NCBI GenBank assembly: GCA_015063185.1
Contig: SUSY01000007.1
Span: 1 to 61,849, forward strand
Source of the DNA: Thermoplasmata archaeon
GTDB lineage: Archaea; Thermoplasmatota; Thermoplasmata; Methanomassiliicoccales; Methanomethylophilaceae
Direction: 5' to 3'
DNA length: 61,849 bases
The notes beneath the pieces are model-generated. The model saw only the letters and a list, made by a program, of their open reading frames with translations, was not told the DNA's origin and did no database searches. Both the position numbers and the translations under genes were made by a program. Position 1 is the first letter of the stretch. The number at the start of each line of letters is the position of its first letter. Of this stretch, positions 32,974 through 40,550 are shown one piece after another.

Positions 32974-35382
32974 TCACATCACCAGGTATTTTATCTCGCC
33001 TTCGAGTTTGAAAGCGGACTCCAAGGAGCGGTCGCATGTGAACATTATGACCTGTTGATCCTTGGCGAACTCCATGATCGCCCTACATGCACCCTGCTTC
33101 CTGTCCCTGTCGAAACGCACCAGGACATCGTCCATGATGAACGGGATACGCTCATCGGTAAGCTCCTTCGCGATGGCCATCTTGATGGACAACAACACCT
33201 GATCGCCCAATCCAGAACTCCATTCGGACAATGTCTTCCTACCCGTGCGGTCTTCGATGGTGAGATCGCTGCTCCTCGGGTCAGCGACGATCTGATAACG
33301 TCCGCCGGTCATCAGCGACAGATATCTGTTGGCTGTCCTGACCACCGTGGGTTGTAACCTGGAATAGAAATGGTCGCAACACTCGTTGATGATAGTGTCC
33401 GCGAGGGAGAGCACGGCCCACCTCTTGGAGGATTCCACATACCTCTCGTTCTGGACCGCACGCGCATACTTGAGATCGTCTATGCTGACATCACCGCGGA
33501 TCGCTGCCATCTCTGCGGTGACATGACCTATCTCCTGATTGATCTCATCGATCCTGTCCTTGAGAGCCTGCTCCTCCATCATGTCATCATCCTCGGAGAC
33601 CGCGATCTCCTTGGACATTATACCGTCAACCTTCACGGATGCGGATTCGACGGATTTGACCAACGCCTCCAACTTGATGTCCAGGGTCTTCAACTTCTCA
33701 CGGTCGTCACGCATCCTGAGCAGAGACTCCTCCCCACCGTACTTCTCCAATATGGCATGGTACTCGACCTCGGTCTGTTGCCTCTTGTCACTGAGACCGT
33801 CGGCTTCGGAGAACGACTCCACGATGTTGCGTGCGACACAGAACTGCGCGTACATCTCGTTGAGGTCACCGAACACGTTGCCCGTATCGATGCCCATGTC
33901 CCTGAGGACGGAGTATACGGAATCGTTTATGGCGGACCTCTCCTCCTCGAACGCGGATATACGTTCCCTGGAGAGATCGCGTCTGCGCATACGGTCGAAG
34001 ACCTTGTCCGCCTCCAACAGCATGTCCGCTGCCCTCTGTTTGGTGATGTTGTCGGGGAAACCCTTCTCCGGGATCCACGTGTTCCAATCTATATCGTCGA
34101 CATGGAAGTATGTGTCTATTATGGACGGTGCCACGTTCACGGCGATACCTGCGACCATGGATACGGATGCAAGGACCGGGGAGTCGATCAGCAGACCTGC
34201 GATGACCCCGGCTGCCGATACCAAGGTGTACGCCACCCTCTTGCCGCGAGTGAGGAGAGTCCTGAACTTGGCGGAGATGACCTTCTTCGACCTAGGGTTG
34301 ATGAGGATCTCATGAACGGATGGGTCGGACTCCATCTTGATTATATCAGACTCCGACAGCCCCAAGGATGCACACGATTCCCTCACGAACGCATCGTCGG
34401 TGGCCTCTGCCTTACGTAGGTCCTCCAACGCATTGGAGAGAATGTCCAAACGACTCTTGAGTCCCCAGACGTTCTCGATATCGTCCCTCATGGCCATGAT
34501 CCTCTCGGCCTGGACGGAATTCATCTGCCCATCCTTCTCCTCGGACTCATCCTCCAGATCGTCCAACAGGTTATCCAAGGTGGTCAGTTTGGACTTCAAC
34601 TGATCGTAACGCATGAGGTCCTCATCGGTGAGTACCTCCGAATACTCCAGAGCGAGACGCTCTGTCCTGAGCTGTTCGATCGTGGCGACATTGTCCTTCA
34701 GGGACTCCAACATGATCTCCTTGTTGCGCATGTAGTTGGCAGTGTCCTGCATATCATGTATGTAGACCAACTGCTCGTTGAGGTTCTCCAATCTGGACAC
34801 CATCTTGTTGTAACCGTCGATGGATTCCTGGAGTTCCGCGATCTCCTGATCGAGACGCCTGACCTCCTTCCTGTACTTACCTATGACCTTGGTGTCTGTC
34901 ACCCTCTCCTTGGTCATCAGGTTGTCCATCTCGGCCCTGATCAGCTTCGAAACCTCGGGAACGTTCTCCCCTCCGGGGACCGTCAGGAACCTCCTCTTGA
35001 GATCGCCCGTGGTGATCACCTTATCGTTGCCCAATTGCTCCAAATCCAATCCGAACAACGAACGATAGGTCTCGGAATCCAGACGGATCTCTGCGGACGG
35101 CAACAGCTTCCCATCCCTCTCGACCACCTTCCTCTGGTCTCTCTGCAGGACCCTGTACCCACCGTCGTCCATGACGACCTCGAGTGTTCCGCTGTCGCTC
35201 TTCTTGGCAATAGGGTACTTGGCATTCTTCCCGGGGAACAGTGTGGACCTCATGAACTCCGCGACGGTGGACTTCCCTGCTTCGTTATCCCCGTAGATCA
35301 GGACCATGTTCTGTCCGGAGAAGTCCTCGTGGAATCCGGTGATGGCACCGAACGATTGGATGTTGACACGACGGATCTTCAT
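32974..35382 (-). CDS. YhaN/Rad50-like AAA ATPase with coiled coils and membrane hairpin
   Basis: 802 aa. ABC-type ATPase split by long coiled coils. N-terminal Walker A GDNEAGKST at 31-39; C-terminal signature WSSGLGDQVLLS and Walker B PFIMDDVLVRFD (about 749), the DNEAGKST/DDVLVRFD pattern being that of the YhaN (AAA_27) branch rather than canonical Rad50. In the middle (about 380-420) are two hydrophobic segments (LVSAAGVIAGLLI and VLASVSMVAGIAVNVA) that look like a membrane hairpin, as in bacterial YhaN. No Rad50 zinc hook CxxC is seen. The ATG overlaps the stop of the YhaO-like gene (ATGA), so the two subunits are coupled. Probable membrane-associated DNA end-processing or sensing complex. 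Confidence 0.85.
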   Translation of the reverse strand: MKIRRVNIQSFGAITGFHEDFSGQNMVLIYGDNEAGKSTVAEFMRSTLFPGKNAKYPIAKKSDSGTLEVVMDDGGYRVLQRDQRKVVERDGKLLPSAEIRLDSETYRSLFGLDLEQLGNDKVITTGDLKRRFLTVPGGENVPEVSKLIRAEMDNLMTKERVTDTKVIGKYRKEVRRLDQEIAELQESIDGYNKMVSRLENLNEQLVYIHDMQDTANYMRNKEIMLESLKDNVATIEQLRTERLALEYSEVLTDEDLMRYDQLKSKLTTLDNLLDDLEDESEEKDGQMNSVQAERIMAMRDDIENVWGLKSRLDILSNALEDLRKAEATDDAFVRESCASLGLSESDIIKMESDPSVHEILINPRSKKVISAKFRTLLTRGKRVAYTLVSAAGVIAGLLIDSPVLASVSMVAGIAVNVAPSIIDTYFHVDDIDWNTWIPEKGFPDNITKQRAADMLLEADKVFDRMRRRDLSRERISAFEEERSAINDSVYSVLRDMGIDTGNVFGDLNEMYAQFCVARNIVESFSEADGLSDKRQQTEVEYHAILEKYGGEESLLRMRDDREKLKTLDIKLEALVKSVESASVKVDGIMSKEIAVSEDDDMMEEQALKDRIDEINQEIGHVTAEMAAIRGDVSIDDLKYARAVQNERYVESSKRWAVLSLADTIINECCDHFYSRLQPTVVRTANRYLSLMTGGRYQIVADPRSSDLTIEDRTGRKTLSEWSSGLGDQVLLSIKMAIAKELTDERIPFIMDDVLVRFDRDRKQGACRAIMEFAKDQQVIMFTCDRSLESAFKLEGEIKYLVM

Positions 35383-36584
35383 CTCTCGACACCTCCGATC
35401 ATCCTCTCGACCACGAGTTTCATGGCCTCGTCCGCCAATGCACGGAGCTCGTCGGGATCCATCTCCTCGAAGACGTGTCTGATGTACGCATTGGCCGCAT
35501 GTGTCGTGCATATGATGTCGATGAGTTCGGATGCGGACTTCTCCGACAACAGGGAGCCGTAATCGATCACGGCGGACACGAAGTCCCCTACCCTCGCCCT
35601 CTCCCTGAGGTCGAACGGTGGCATCGTATTGACCACCAGGCCCGTGCATCTGCATCCGGTGGTGGTCTCGATCATGTCCCTGATCTCCGCCGTATCGAGA
35701 CGCAGATCCCTGTTCAACGGTCCGGAACCGGTGACGGTCACACGGATCAATGCGCCCTCCTCTCTCTTCTCGATGATCTCGTTCATCAGATCGGTGAGAT
35801 TGGTATCCTCTTTGATGGTGACGTCGATGTCCTGCCATACCACGGATGCGGTCTCGAAGAACTCCGTCTTGACCACCTTGTCGTCCACGACGGTGACCAG
35901 ATATGCCCCCCTCGGACCGGACTCGGACGGGTCGCGACCCTGTGTGTTACCGGGATACACGATGTACGGGTCGGTGGACACGATCTCCGCCTTGTGTATG
36001 TGTCCCAATGCCCAATAGTCCACCCCGTTGTTCATCATCTCGTTGGACCTGACAGGGGAGTATCTGCTCTTCGGATCGCCGTTGACGTCACAATGCACCA
36101 CGCCTATGGTGAACCTATCCGACGAACCCCTTATGTGATCGGTCAGTTTCTCATACGTCTCCTTCTTGGAATGACTGATACCTACGAGCTCCACCACCGC
36201 CTCCGACTCGCTCGGAGGGTAGAGGAAGGTGTCCGCCGTATCACCGAACACGTGTGCGTTCTGGGGCAGAGGTATGGAATCCTCCCACTTCCTCTTGTAA
36301 TCATGATTGCCGTATGCGATGTAACATTGGGAATTGATCCTGGAGAGCGCATCGGCGAAGTAACTCCTGGTATAGGGGGTCTCGTTGGTCTCGTCGAAGA
36401 TGTCTCCCGCGAAGATGACAAAATCGACAGCCTCGCGGTTGGCCTTGTTGACTATGTTCTCCAGCGCCTGATAGGTCGCGGACACCATCCTCTTACCGAG
36501 ATCGGGATCGTCCGAGGATATACCGACGAAACGGCTCCCGAGGTGTAGGTCCGCACAATGGATGAAACGTACCGGCGCTGCCAT
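35379..36584 (-). CDS. YhaO/Mre11-like metallophosphoesterase
   Basis: 401 aa. Calcineurin-like nuclease of the SbcD/Mre11 superfamily with all metal motifs: FIHCADLHLGS (9-18), FAGDIFDE, YGNHDYK, VVHCDV, and WALGHIHK. The C-terminal region is unlike Mre11 capping domains and suits YhaO. Expected to be a Mn2+-dependent nuclease working with the ATPase encoded immediately downstream by a 4-nt overlap. The ATG at 36584 lies 60 nt past the mazG stop, with only a weak TATA-like sequence between, so mazG and the methyltransferase gene upstream may or may not share the transcript. Confidence 0.9.
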   Translation of the reverse strand: MAAPVRFIHCADLHLGSRFVGISSDDPDLGKRMVSATYQALENIVNKANREAVDFVIFAGDIFDETNETPYTRSYFADALSRINSQCYIAYGNHDYKRKWEDSIPLPQNAHVFGDTADTFLYPPSESEAVVELVGISHSKKETYEKLTDHIRGSSDRFTIGVVHCDVNGDPKSRYSPVRSNEMMNNGVDYWALGHIHKAEIVSTDPYIVYPGNTQGRDPSESGPRGAYLVTVVDDKVVKTEFFETASVVWQDIDVTIKEDTNLTDLMNEIIEKREEGALIRVTVTGSGPLNRDLRLDTAEIRDMIETTTGCRCTGLVVNTMPPFDLRERARVGDFVSAVIDYGSLLSEKSASELIDIICTTHAANAYIRHVFEEMDPDELRALADEAMKLVVERMIGGVER

Positions 36585-36644
36585 GGTATCGTCACCTATA
36601 CGTTATTACTAGAAATAGTACGCGACCGTCCTGCAGAAGATGGT

Positions 36645-36998
36645 TCACAGTTCCGAATACTTCTTGTTGGAGCCCCTCGCCCTGTCCACCGGATACTTCT
36701 CGGCGTTCTTGGATATCTTGGATCTCAAGGCTTCGCGGAGATCGATACCGTTCATCTGAGCGAACCTGAGGACGAAGAACAACACATCCGCCAACTCGTC
36801 GGACACCATCTCCCGGGATCCTTCGGATTCGACGAGCTGTCTGCTCTCGGATCCGTTCCTGAATCTGAAGAGGTCCAACAGTTCACCCGCTTCCGTACTT
36901 ATCCCGATGGCAAGATCCTTCGGGTTATGGTATTGGTCCCAATCCCTCTCCTCACAGAAGGATACCACCATACCGATCATATCGTCCAGGTCCGACAT
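36645..36998 (-). CDS. MazG-like nucleoside triphosphate pyrophosphohydrolase
   Basis: 117 aa, single MazG/dCTPase-like all-alpha domain that hydrolyses non-canonical or surplus dNTPs to monophosphates. The metal-binding helices show EAGELLDLFRF and, 30 residues later, ELADVLFFVLRFA, the E-x3-E and E-x2-D pattern of the family. ATG 36998 was picked because the longer frame lies wholly inside the upstream gene; it starts 4 nt after that gene's stop. Ends KYPVDRARGSNKKYSEL, typical of archaeal and bacterial YpjD-type members. Confidence 0.9.
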   Translation of the reverse strand: MSDLDDMIGMVVSFCEERDWDQYHNPKDLAIGISTEAGELLDLFRFRNGSESRQLVESEGSREMVSDELADVLFFVLRFAQMNGIDLREALRSKISKNAEKYPVDRARGSNKKYSEL

Positions 36999-37002
36999 GT
37001 CA

Positions 37003-38124
37003 TCAGACCTTCTTGGATGAACCGTAGTCCTCGGCAGCCCTGACAAGGGCATGGATGTTGGCAGGATGCGACATCGGAGGCACTTCGCACGACGTTCCCA
37101 GGACCATACCGTTCGGACTGTCGATACCGTCGATGACCTGCTTGCATGCGACATCGTACACCCTCTTCGGGTCTGGAAGGACGAAAAGCTTGGTATCCAC
37201 GGAGGGCATGATCGCCGCGATCCTGCCGAAGGTGTCCTTCAGTATCTGTGCAGGGAAGGATTCCCTCTCCCAGTATCCGATCTGCATGATGGTGAACGGG
37301 GTGAACACTATCCTTCCGGGGAACAGGTGGTAATCGTCCTTATGGTTACCACAGAAGTGATAGAAGATCTGCGGACCTGCCCCCTTGGTCAGACATCCTT
37401 TGACCAACTTGTTCAAAGCGGGCGGGGAGATCTCCTTGATCTTCTCGGGGGACATGGTGTCGCTGTTCTCCAACACCGCACCGGTGTTGAGCAATGCCAT
37501 ACCGTAACGTTTGGCGATGGATTCCGCACCCATGGTGGCGGTATCGATGTATGCGTCCACCAACTTCCTGCAGAGGTCCATCTCGGTCTCCGTCCACATG
37601 AAGAACTGTTCCAATCCGCACAGAGCGGCACCGGATCCGACCGGTTCGGGGACGTACGCCAAAGGCACGAACATGTCCGGGAACCTCTCCTTGGTGTAGT
37701 CCATTGCACCCGTGAGACGTGTGTACGTGTATCCTCTCTTGATCTCCTCCGAATCCGGGATGTGCAGGAGGTCCACATCCTCGGGCGTGTTGACAACCAC
37801 GTTATCGGCGACCGGGGCCATGTAGTCCATGGGCTTCAGACGGATCCCGAGCTCCGGAAGCCACGGATGTGCGAAATAGTACTTCGTCACAGGCAGGAGG
37901 TCGTACACCTCCTGTGCGAACGCCAGACAGTTCACTGCAAGCTTGGGCTTATCGTAGAAGTCACGGATGGAATATCCGCAACACACGGTGGAGTGGGAAA
38001 GCATCATCGGATCCACCGGGATCCTGTCCCTCTCCCCTCCGAGGAATATGGAATTGTATCTCCTCTTGGCCCTCCTGAGCCAATCACCGTTGATCGGCGG
38101 GAACTCGTAATCTGGCGTGTCCAT
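37003..38124 (-). CDS. UroD-fold corrinoid/CoM methyltransferase-family protein (MtaA/MtbA-like)
   Basis: 373 aa. Uroporphyrinogen-decarboxylase fold as in methylcobalamin:coenzyme M methyltransferases. The zinc ligands of that group are matched: H-x-C in FYHFCGNH (about 265) and a downstream Cys in GTSCEVPP (about 348). It is somewhat longer and clearly divergent from MtaA/MtbA, and no corrinoid protein or substrate methyltransferase is adjacent, so a role in methylotrophic methanogenesis is possible but unproven. mazG follows after 4 nt. A haem decarboxylase is unlikely because the zinc motif is present. Divergent from the Cys-rich gene at 38218. Confidence 0.8.
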   Translation of the reverse strand: MDTPDYEFPPINGDWLRRAKRRYNSIFLGGERDRIPVDPMMLSHSTVCCGYSIRDFYDKPKLAVNCLAFAQEVYDLLPVTKYYFAHPWLPELGIRLKPMDYMAPVADNVVVNTPEDVDLLHIPDSEEIKRGYTYTRLTGAMDYTKERFPDMFVPLAYVPEPVGSGAALCGLEQFFMWTETEMDLCRKLVDAYIDTATMGAESIAKRYGMALLNTGAVLENSDTMSPEKIKEISPPALNKLVKGCLTKGAGPQIFYHFCGNHKDDYHLFPGRIVFTPFTIMQIGYWERESFPAQILKDTFGRIAAIMPSVDTKLFVLPDPKRVYDVACKQVIDGIDSPNGMVLGTSCEVPPMSHPANIHALVRAAEDYGSSKKV

Positions 38125-38217
38125 ACTAACCTAATCGGTCTCGAGGTAGGTAAGTGTTCCTACGATACCGTGTCACCGAACACAATCAATTAATCCTCGC
38201 ATCGTGTCCTTGACTTC

Positions 38218-38568
38218 ATGGGACAGGAGAATCTTCTGAACATCGTGAGATCGGAGATATCCAAAGGATGGATCGGGAGCAACAGGAGGTGCAAGTACTA
38301 CCCTTGCCACTACGACGGACAGGACTGTACGTTCTGCTACTGTCCGTTCTACCCGTGCAACGACACCAGGTTCGGAAAGGATTTGGAACGCCCCAAACAG
38401 AACGATACCGTGTGGGCATGCGATACCTGCCTGATGATACATGACACCGACGTGTGCAAGTACATCGTATCCGAGATGAGGAGATTGGGGATAACCGAAC
38501 CGGACGACCCCAGGATCAAGGATATTTTCCCCGAAGCGGCCAGGATCTACTTGGACAAGGACCTCTGA
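38218..38568 (+). CDS. Cysteine-rich small-domain protein
   Basis: 116 aa with ten cysteines: C-x4-C-x6-CTFCYC-x3-PC in the N-terminal half, then CDTC and a later C. The opening NRRCKYYPCH and the TFCYCPFYPC block match the archaeal cysteine-rich small domain that is sometimes fused to cobinamide or cobalamin-related proteins (PF04071, from memory). Probably binds zinc or an iron-sulfur cluster. The function is unknown; a link to cobamide salvage would suit the methyltransferase gene diverging from it. Ends 3 nt from the convergent sulfur-carrier gene. Confidence 0.75.
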   Translation: MGQENLLNIVRSEISKGWIGSNRRCKYYPCHYDGQDCTFCYCPFYPCNDTRFGKDLERPKQNDTVWACDTCLMIHDTDVCKYIVSEMRRLGITEPDDPRIKDIFPEAARIYLDKDL

Positions 38569-38571
38569 GCA

Positions 38572-38757
38572 TCATCCGCCGGATGCCACGCGGATGGCAT
38601 CCACCTTCTCCCCGTCCCCGACCTCGGTGTCGGATGGTACGGGTACCCCTTCCATGATGAATATGTAGGCATCGGGATGGAGGTCGTTGGAACGCATGAT
38701 ATCCTCGATCCTGCCGTTCCCCTCCAGCTTCCCTCCGCCGACTGTGATGATCGCCAT
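38572..38757 (-). CDS. Ubiquitin-like small modifier/sulfur carrier (MoaD/ThiS type)
   Basis: 61 aa ending in VASGG. The short beta-grasp pattern (AIITVGGGKLEGNG ... DAYIFIMEGVPVPSDTEV ... GEKVDAIRVASGG) and the free C-terminal Gly-Gly are those of ThiS/MoaD and the archaeal SAMPs. The C-terminal glycine would be adenylated by an E1-like enzyme and then carry sulfur as thiocarboxylate or be conjugated to proteins. The only E1-like gene in the window is at 156-830. No moaE or thiG lies nearby. ATG 38757; stop TGA 3 nt from the convergent neighbour. Confidence 0.82.
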   Translation of the reverse strand: MAIITVGGGKLEGNGRIEDIMRSNDLHPDAYIFIMEGVPVPSDTEVGDGEKVDAIRVASGG

Positions 38758-38776
38758 GGTCAGGGGATTGCATATC

Positions 38777-38786
38777 TGTTATAAAC
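38777..38786 (+). promoter_or_regulatory. TATA box of the beta-helix surface protein gene
   Basis: TGTTATAAAC centred 27 nt before ATG 38808; a leaderless transcript is predicted. It overlaps the upstream side of the divergent sulfur-carrier gene's start. Confidence 0.6.
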
Positions 38787-38807
38787 GGATGATGCGATTG
38801 CGAACAC

Positions 38808-40550
38808 ATGCGATGGTTCCTCGCGATACTGGTCGCAACGATGCTTCTGATACCTTATGTTCCGGCGGATGCCTCCTCCGATGGCCCCATATGGATATCG
38901 TCCGTGGACGAGTTCCTCGACATCGGCATCGGATCGCCATCTGATGGAGATTACATCCTCACCGAGGACCTGATATTCCCGTCCACGCCCTCCCTGTCCG
39001 TATCGTTCTCCGTCGATAGTGACGCGGTCGTCGTATGGGTGACCGCTGACGGGTACGCCCCTACCGAAGATGTCGCATACCTCGAGGTCGTGATGAACGA
39101 TCAAATCGCAACGGTCAACGGTTCGACACCGAATGTCTCGTTCCCGTTATCCAAGGTTAACGAATGGAACCCGTTGTACGTGATGATGGACGGTATGGAG
39201 GGCACCGTGCTGATAGGTTCGGACACCATCATGTCGGAAGGTACCGTCGAGGTGCCCACAGGGTCCAATATGACAAGGAAGGACGTGGTGTTCACCGGCA
39301 CATTGGACGGGGCCGGACACAGGATCTCCGGAATCGTGATGAACGGCGAGAACGTGTGCATGTTCTCGGGTTCCGACGGTGCTACGTTCCGCAACATCGT
39401 CATAGAAGGGTCATTCTCGTCGTACATACACCATGATCTGGATGCGGGCATAGGTAGGATATCCTTCGACGAGACGTGTACGGCATCACCGTTGGTGGAG
39501 CGTGCGAAGGACACCGTGTTCGAGCGCATACATGTGGATTCCGACGTGATATCTTTCATGTACTCCACGTCGGAGGTGGGACAAGGTGCGCCGGAGGATC
39601 CCAGGCTATTGAGCACGGATTGTATCAGGGAATCCGTGAGCGGAGGTATCACGGCATACAGTTCCGGATGCGACTACATCGCATGTACCTCTGCAGGAAA
39701 GGTCGCATCGTGCATCGGATCCGTGGTTTCTATGGATGCCACGATCGAACCGTCCACCCTGGACACCTGTTCCGATACCGGACGTAACATATCCGGAACG
39801 TTGTCGGGAGGATTGTGCGCATCGTCCGAGAACGATCGGTTCGCATCATGCTCATCGATCGGAAGATCGTATACCGTGACGGTGGACGGCATGTCCATAG
39901 TACCGTATCCGACAACGGATTCTTTCGATTCGGTCGATAGGGTGCAATCATATTCCGTATCCGGCGGATTGGCGGGCAGGATGGTCGGCTCCCATGTACA
40001 CGGATGCGACGATTCCCATATCGGGGCATATGTGAACGAAGTGGAACTGAACGTTCCCGGGACATCTTCCGATGTACGTTTGTCCGGTTCCCTCACCGGT
40101 TCGTCCACGGATTGCGAGATAATGTCATGCAGGATATCGGGAGATATCGTCTCCGGGAATTCCATGGACGATACCATAGAAGATGTGTCCGACACCACAA
40201 CACTTCCGGACCGTTCGTTCAAGGTCACACTGGACAACGATGGATCGGTAATCTTCGAAGGAGTGGGCAAAGACGGCACGATCACCATGGACCACAAGGA
40301 CTCCGCACTGGATTGCATCATCGGGACCGATGCGACCGTAGAGCCCGACAACGGCAGTGCGTACATTGGTACGAACAGGATTGTGCTGAATCCGGAGTTC
40401 GATTGGGTACTCCACGACTACAAGGATATGTGTTTGGAGGTGAGGGCATCGGACGGACCGATGTCCCCCGACCTCATAGTGCTCATCGTGGCATGCGTCT
40501 GCGTGCTACCGCTGATTGTAGCCATCGCGATCTCACTCAGAAGATTTTGA
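38808..40550 (+). CDS. Exported beta-helix-like surface protein with C-terminal anchor
   Basis: 580 aa. Signal peptide FLAILVATMLLIPYVPADA, then a repetitive, Gly/Ser/Thr/Cys-rich exterior and a C-terminal helix (DLIVLIVACVCVLPLIVAIAI) with SLRRF inside. FTGTLDGAGHRISGIVM followed by ATFRNIVIEGSF is a GLUG/pectate-lyase-like beta-helix rung; similar rungs (VSGGITAYSSGCDYIACTS, LSGGLCASSENDRF, VSGGLAGRMVGSHVHGCD) recur every 60-90 residues. About a dozen cysteines suggest disulfides. Probably an adhesin or surface-coat component; no catalytic motif seen. Its 3' end overlaps the convergent P-type ATPase gene by 18 bp. Confidence 0.75.
   Translation: MRWFLAILVATMLLIPYVPADASSDGPIWISSVDEFLDIGIGSPSDGDYILTEDLIFPSTPSLSVSFSVDSDAVVVWVTADGYAPTEDVAYLEVVMNDQIATVNGSTPNVSFPLSKVNEWNPLYVMMDGMEGTVLIGSDTIMSEGTVEVPTGSNMTRKDVVFTGTLDGAGHRISGIVMNGENVCMFSGSDGATFRNIVIEGSFSSYIHHDLDAGIGRISFDETCTASPLVERAKDTVFERIHVDSDVISFMYSTSEVGQGAPEDPRLLSTDCIRESVSGGITAYSSGCDYIACTSAGKVASCIGSVVSMDATIEPSTLDTCSDTGRNISGTLSGGLCASSENDRFASCSSIGRSYTVTVDGMSIVPYPTTDSFDSVDRVQSYSVSGGLAGRMVGSHVHGCDDSHIGAYVNEVELNVPGTSSDVRLSGSLTGSSTDCEIMSCRISGDIVSGNSMDDTIEDVSDTTTLPDRSFKVTLDNDGSVIFEGVGKDGTITMDHKDSALDCIIGTDATVEPDNGSAYIGTNRIVLNPEFDWVLHDYKDMCLEVRASDGPMSPDLIVLIVACVCVLPLIVAIAISLRRF

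Noticed and set aside
35383-35838. N-terminal extension of the YhaN-like ATPase
   Set aside because: The extension is an out-of-frame reading of the YhaO-like gene; the ATG overlapping its stop fits the family start.
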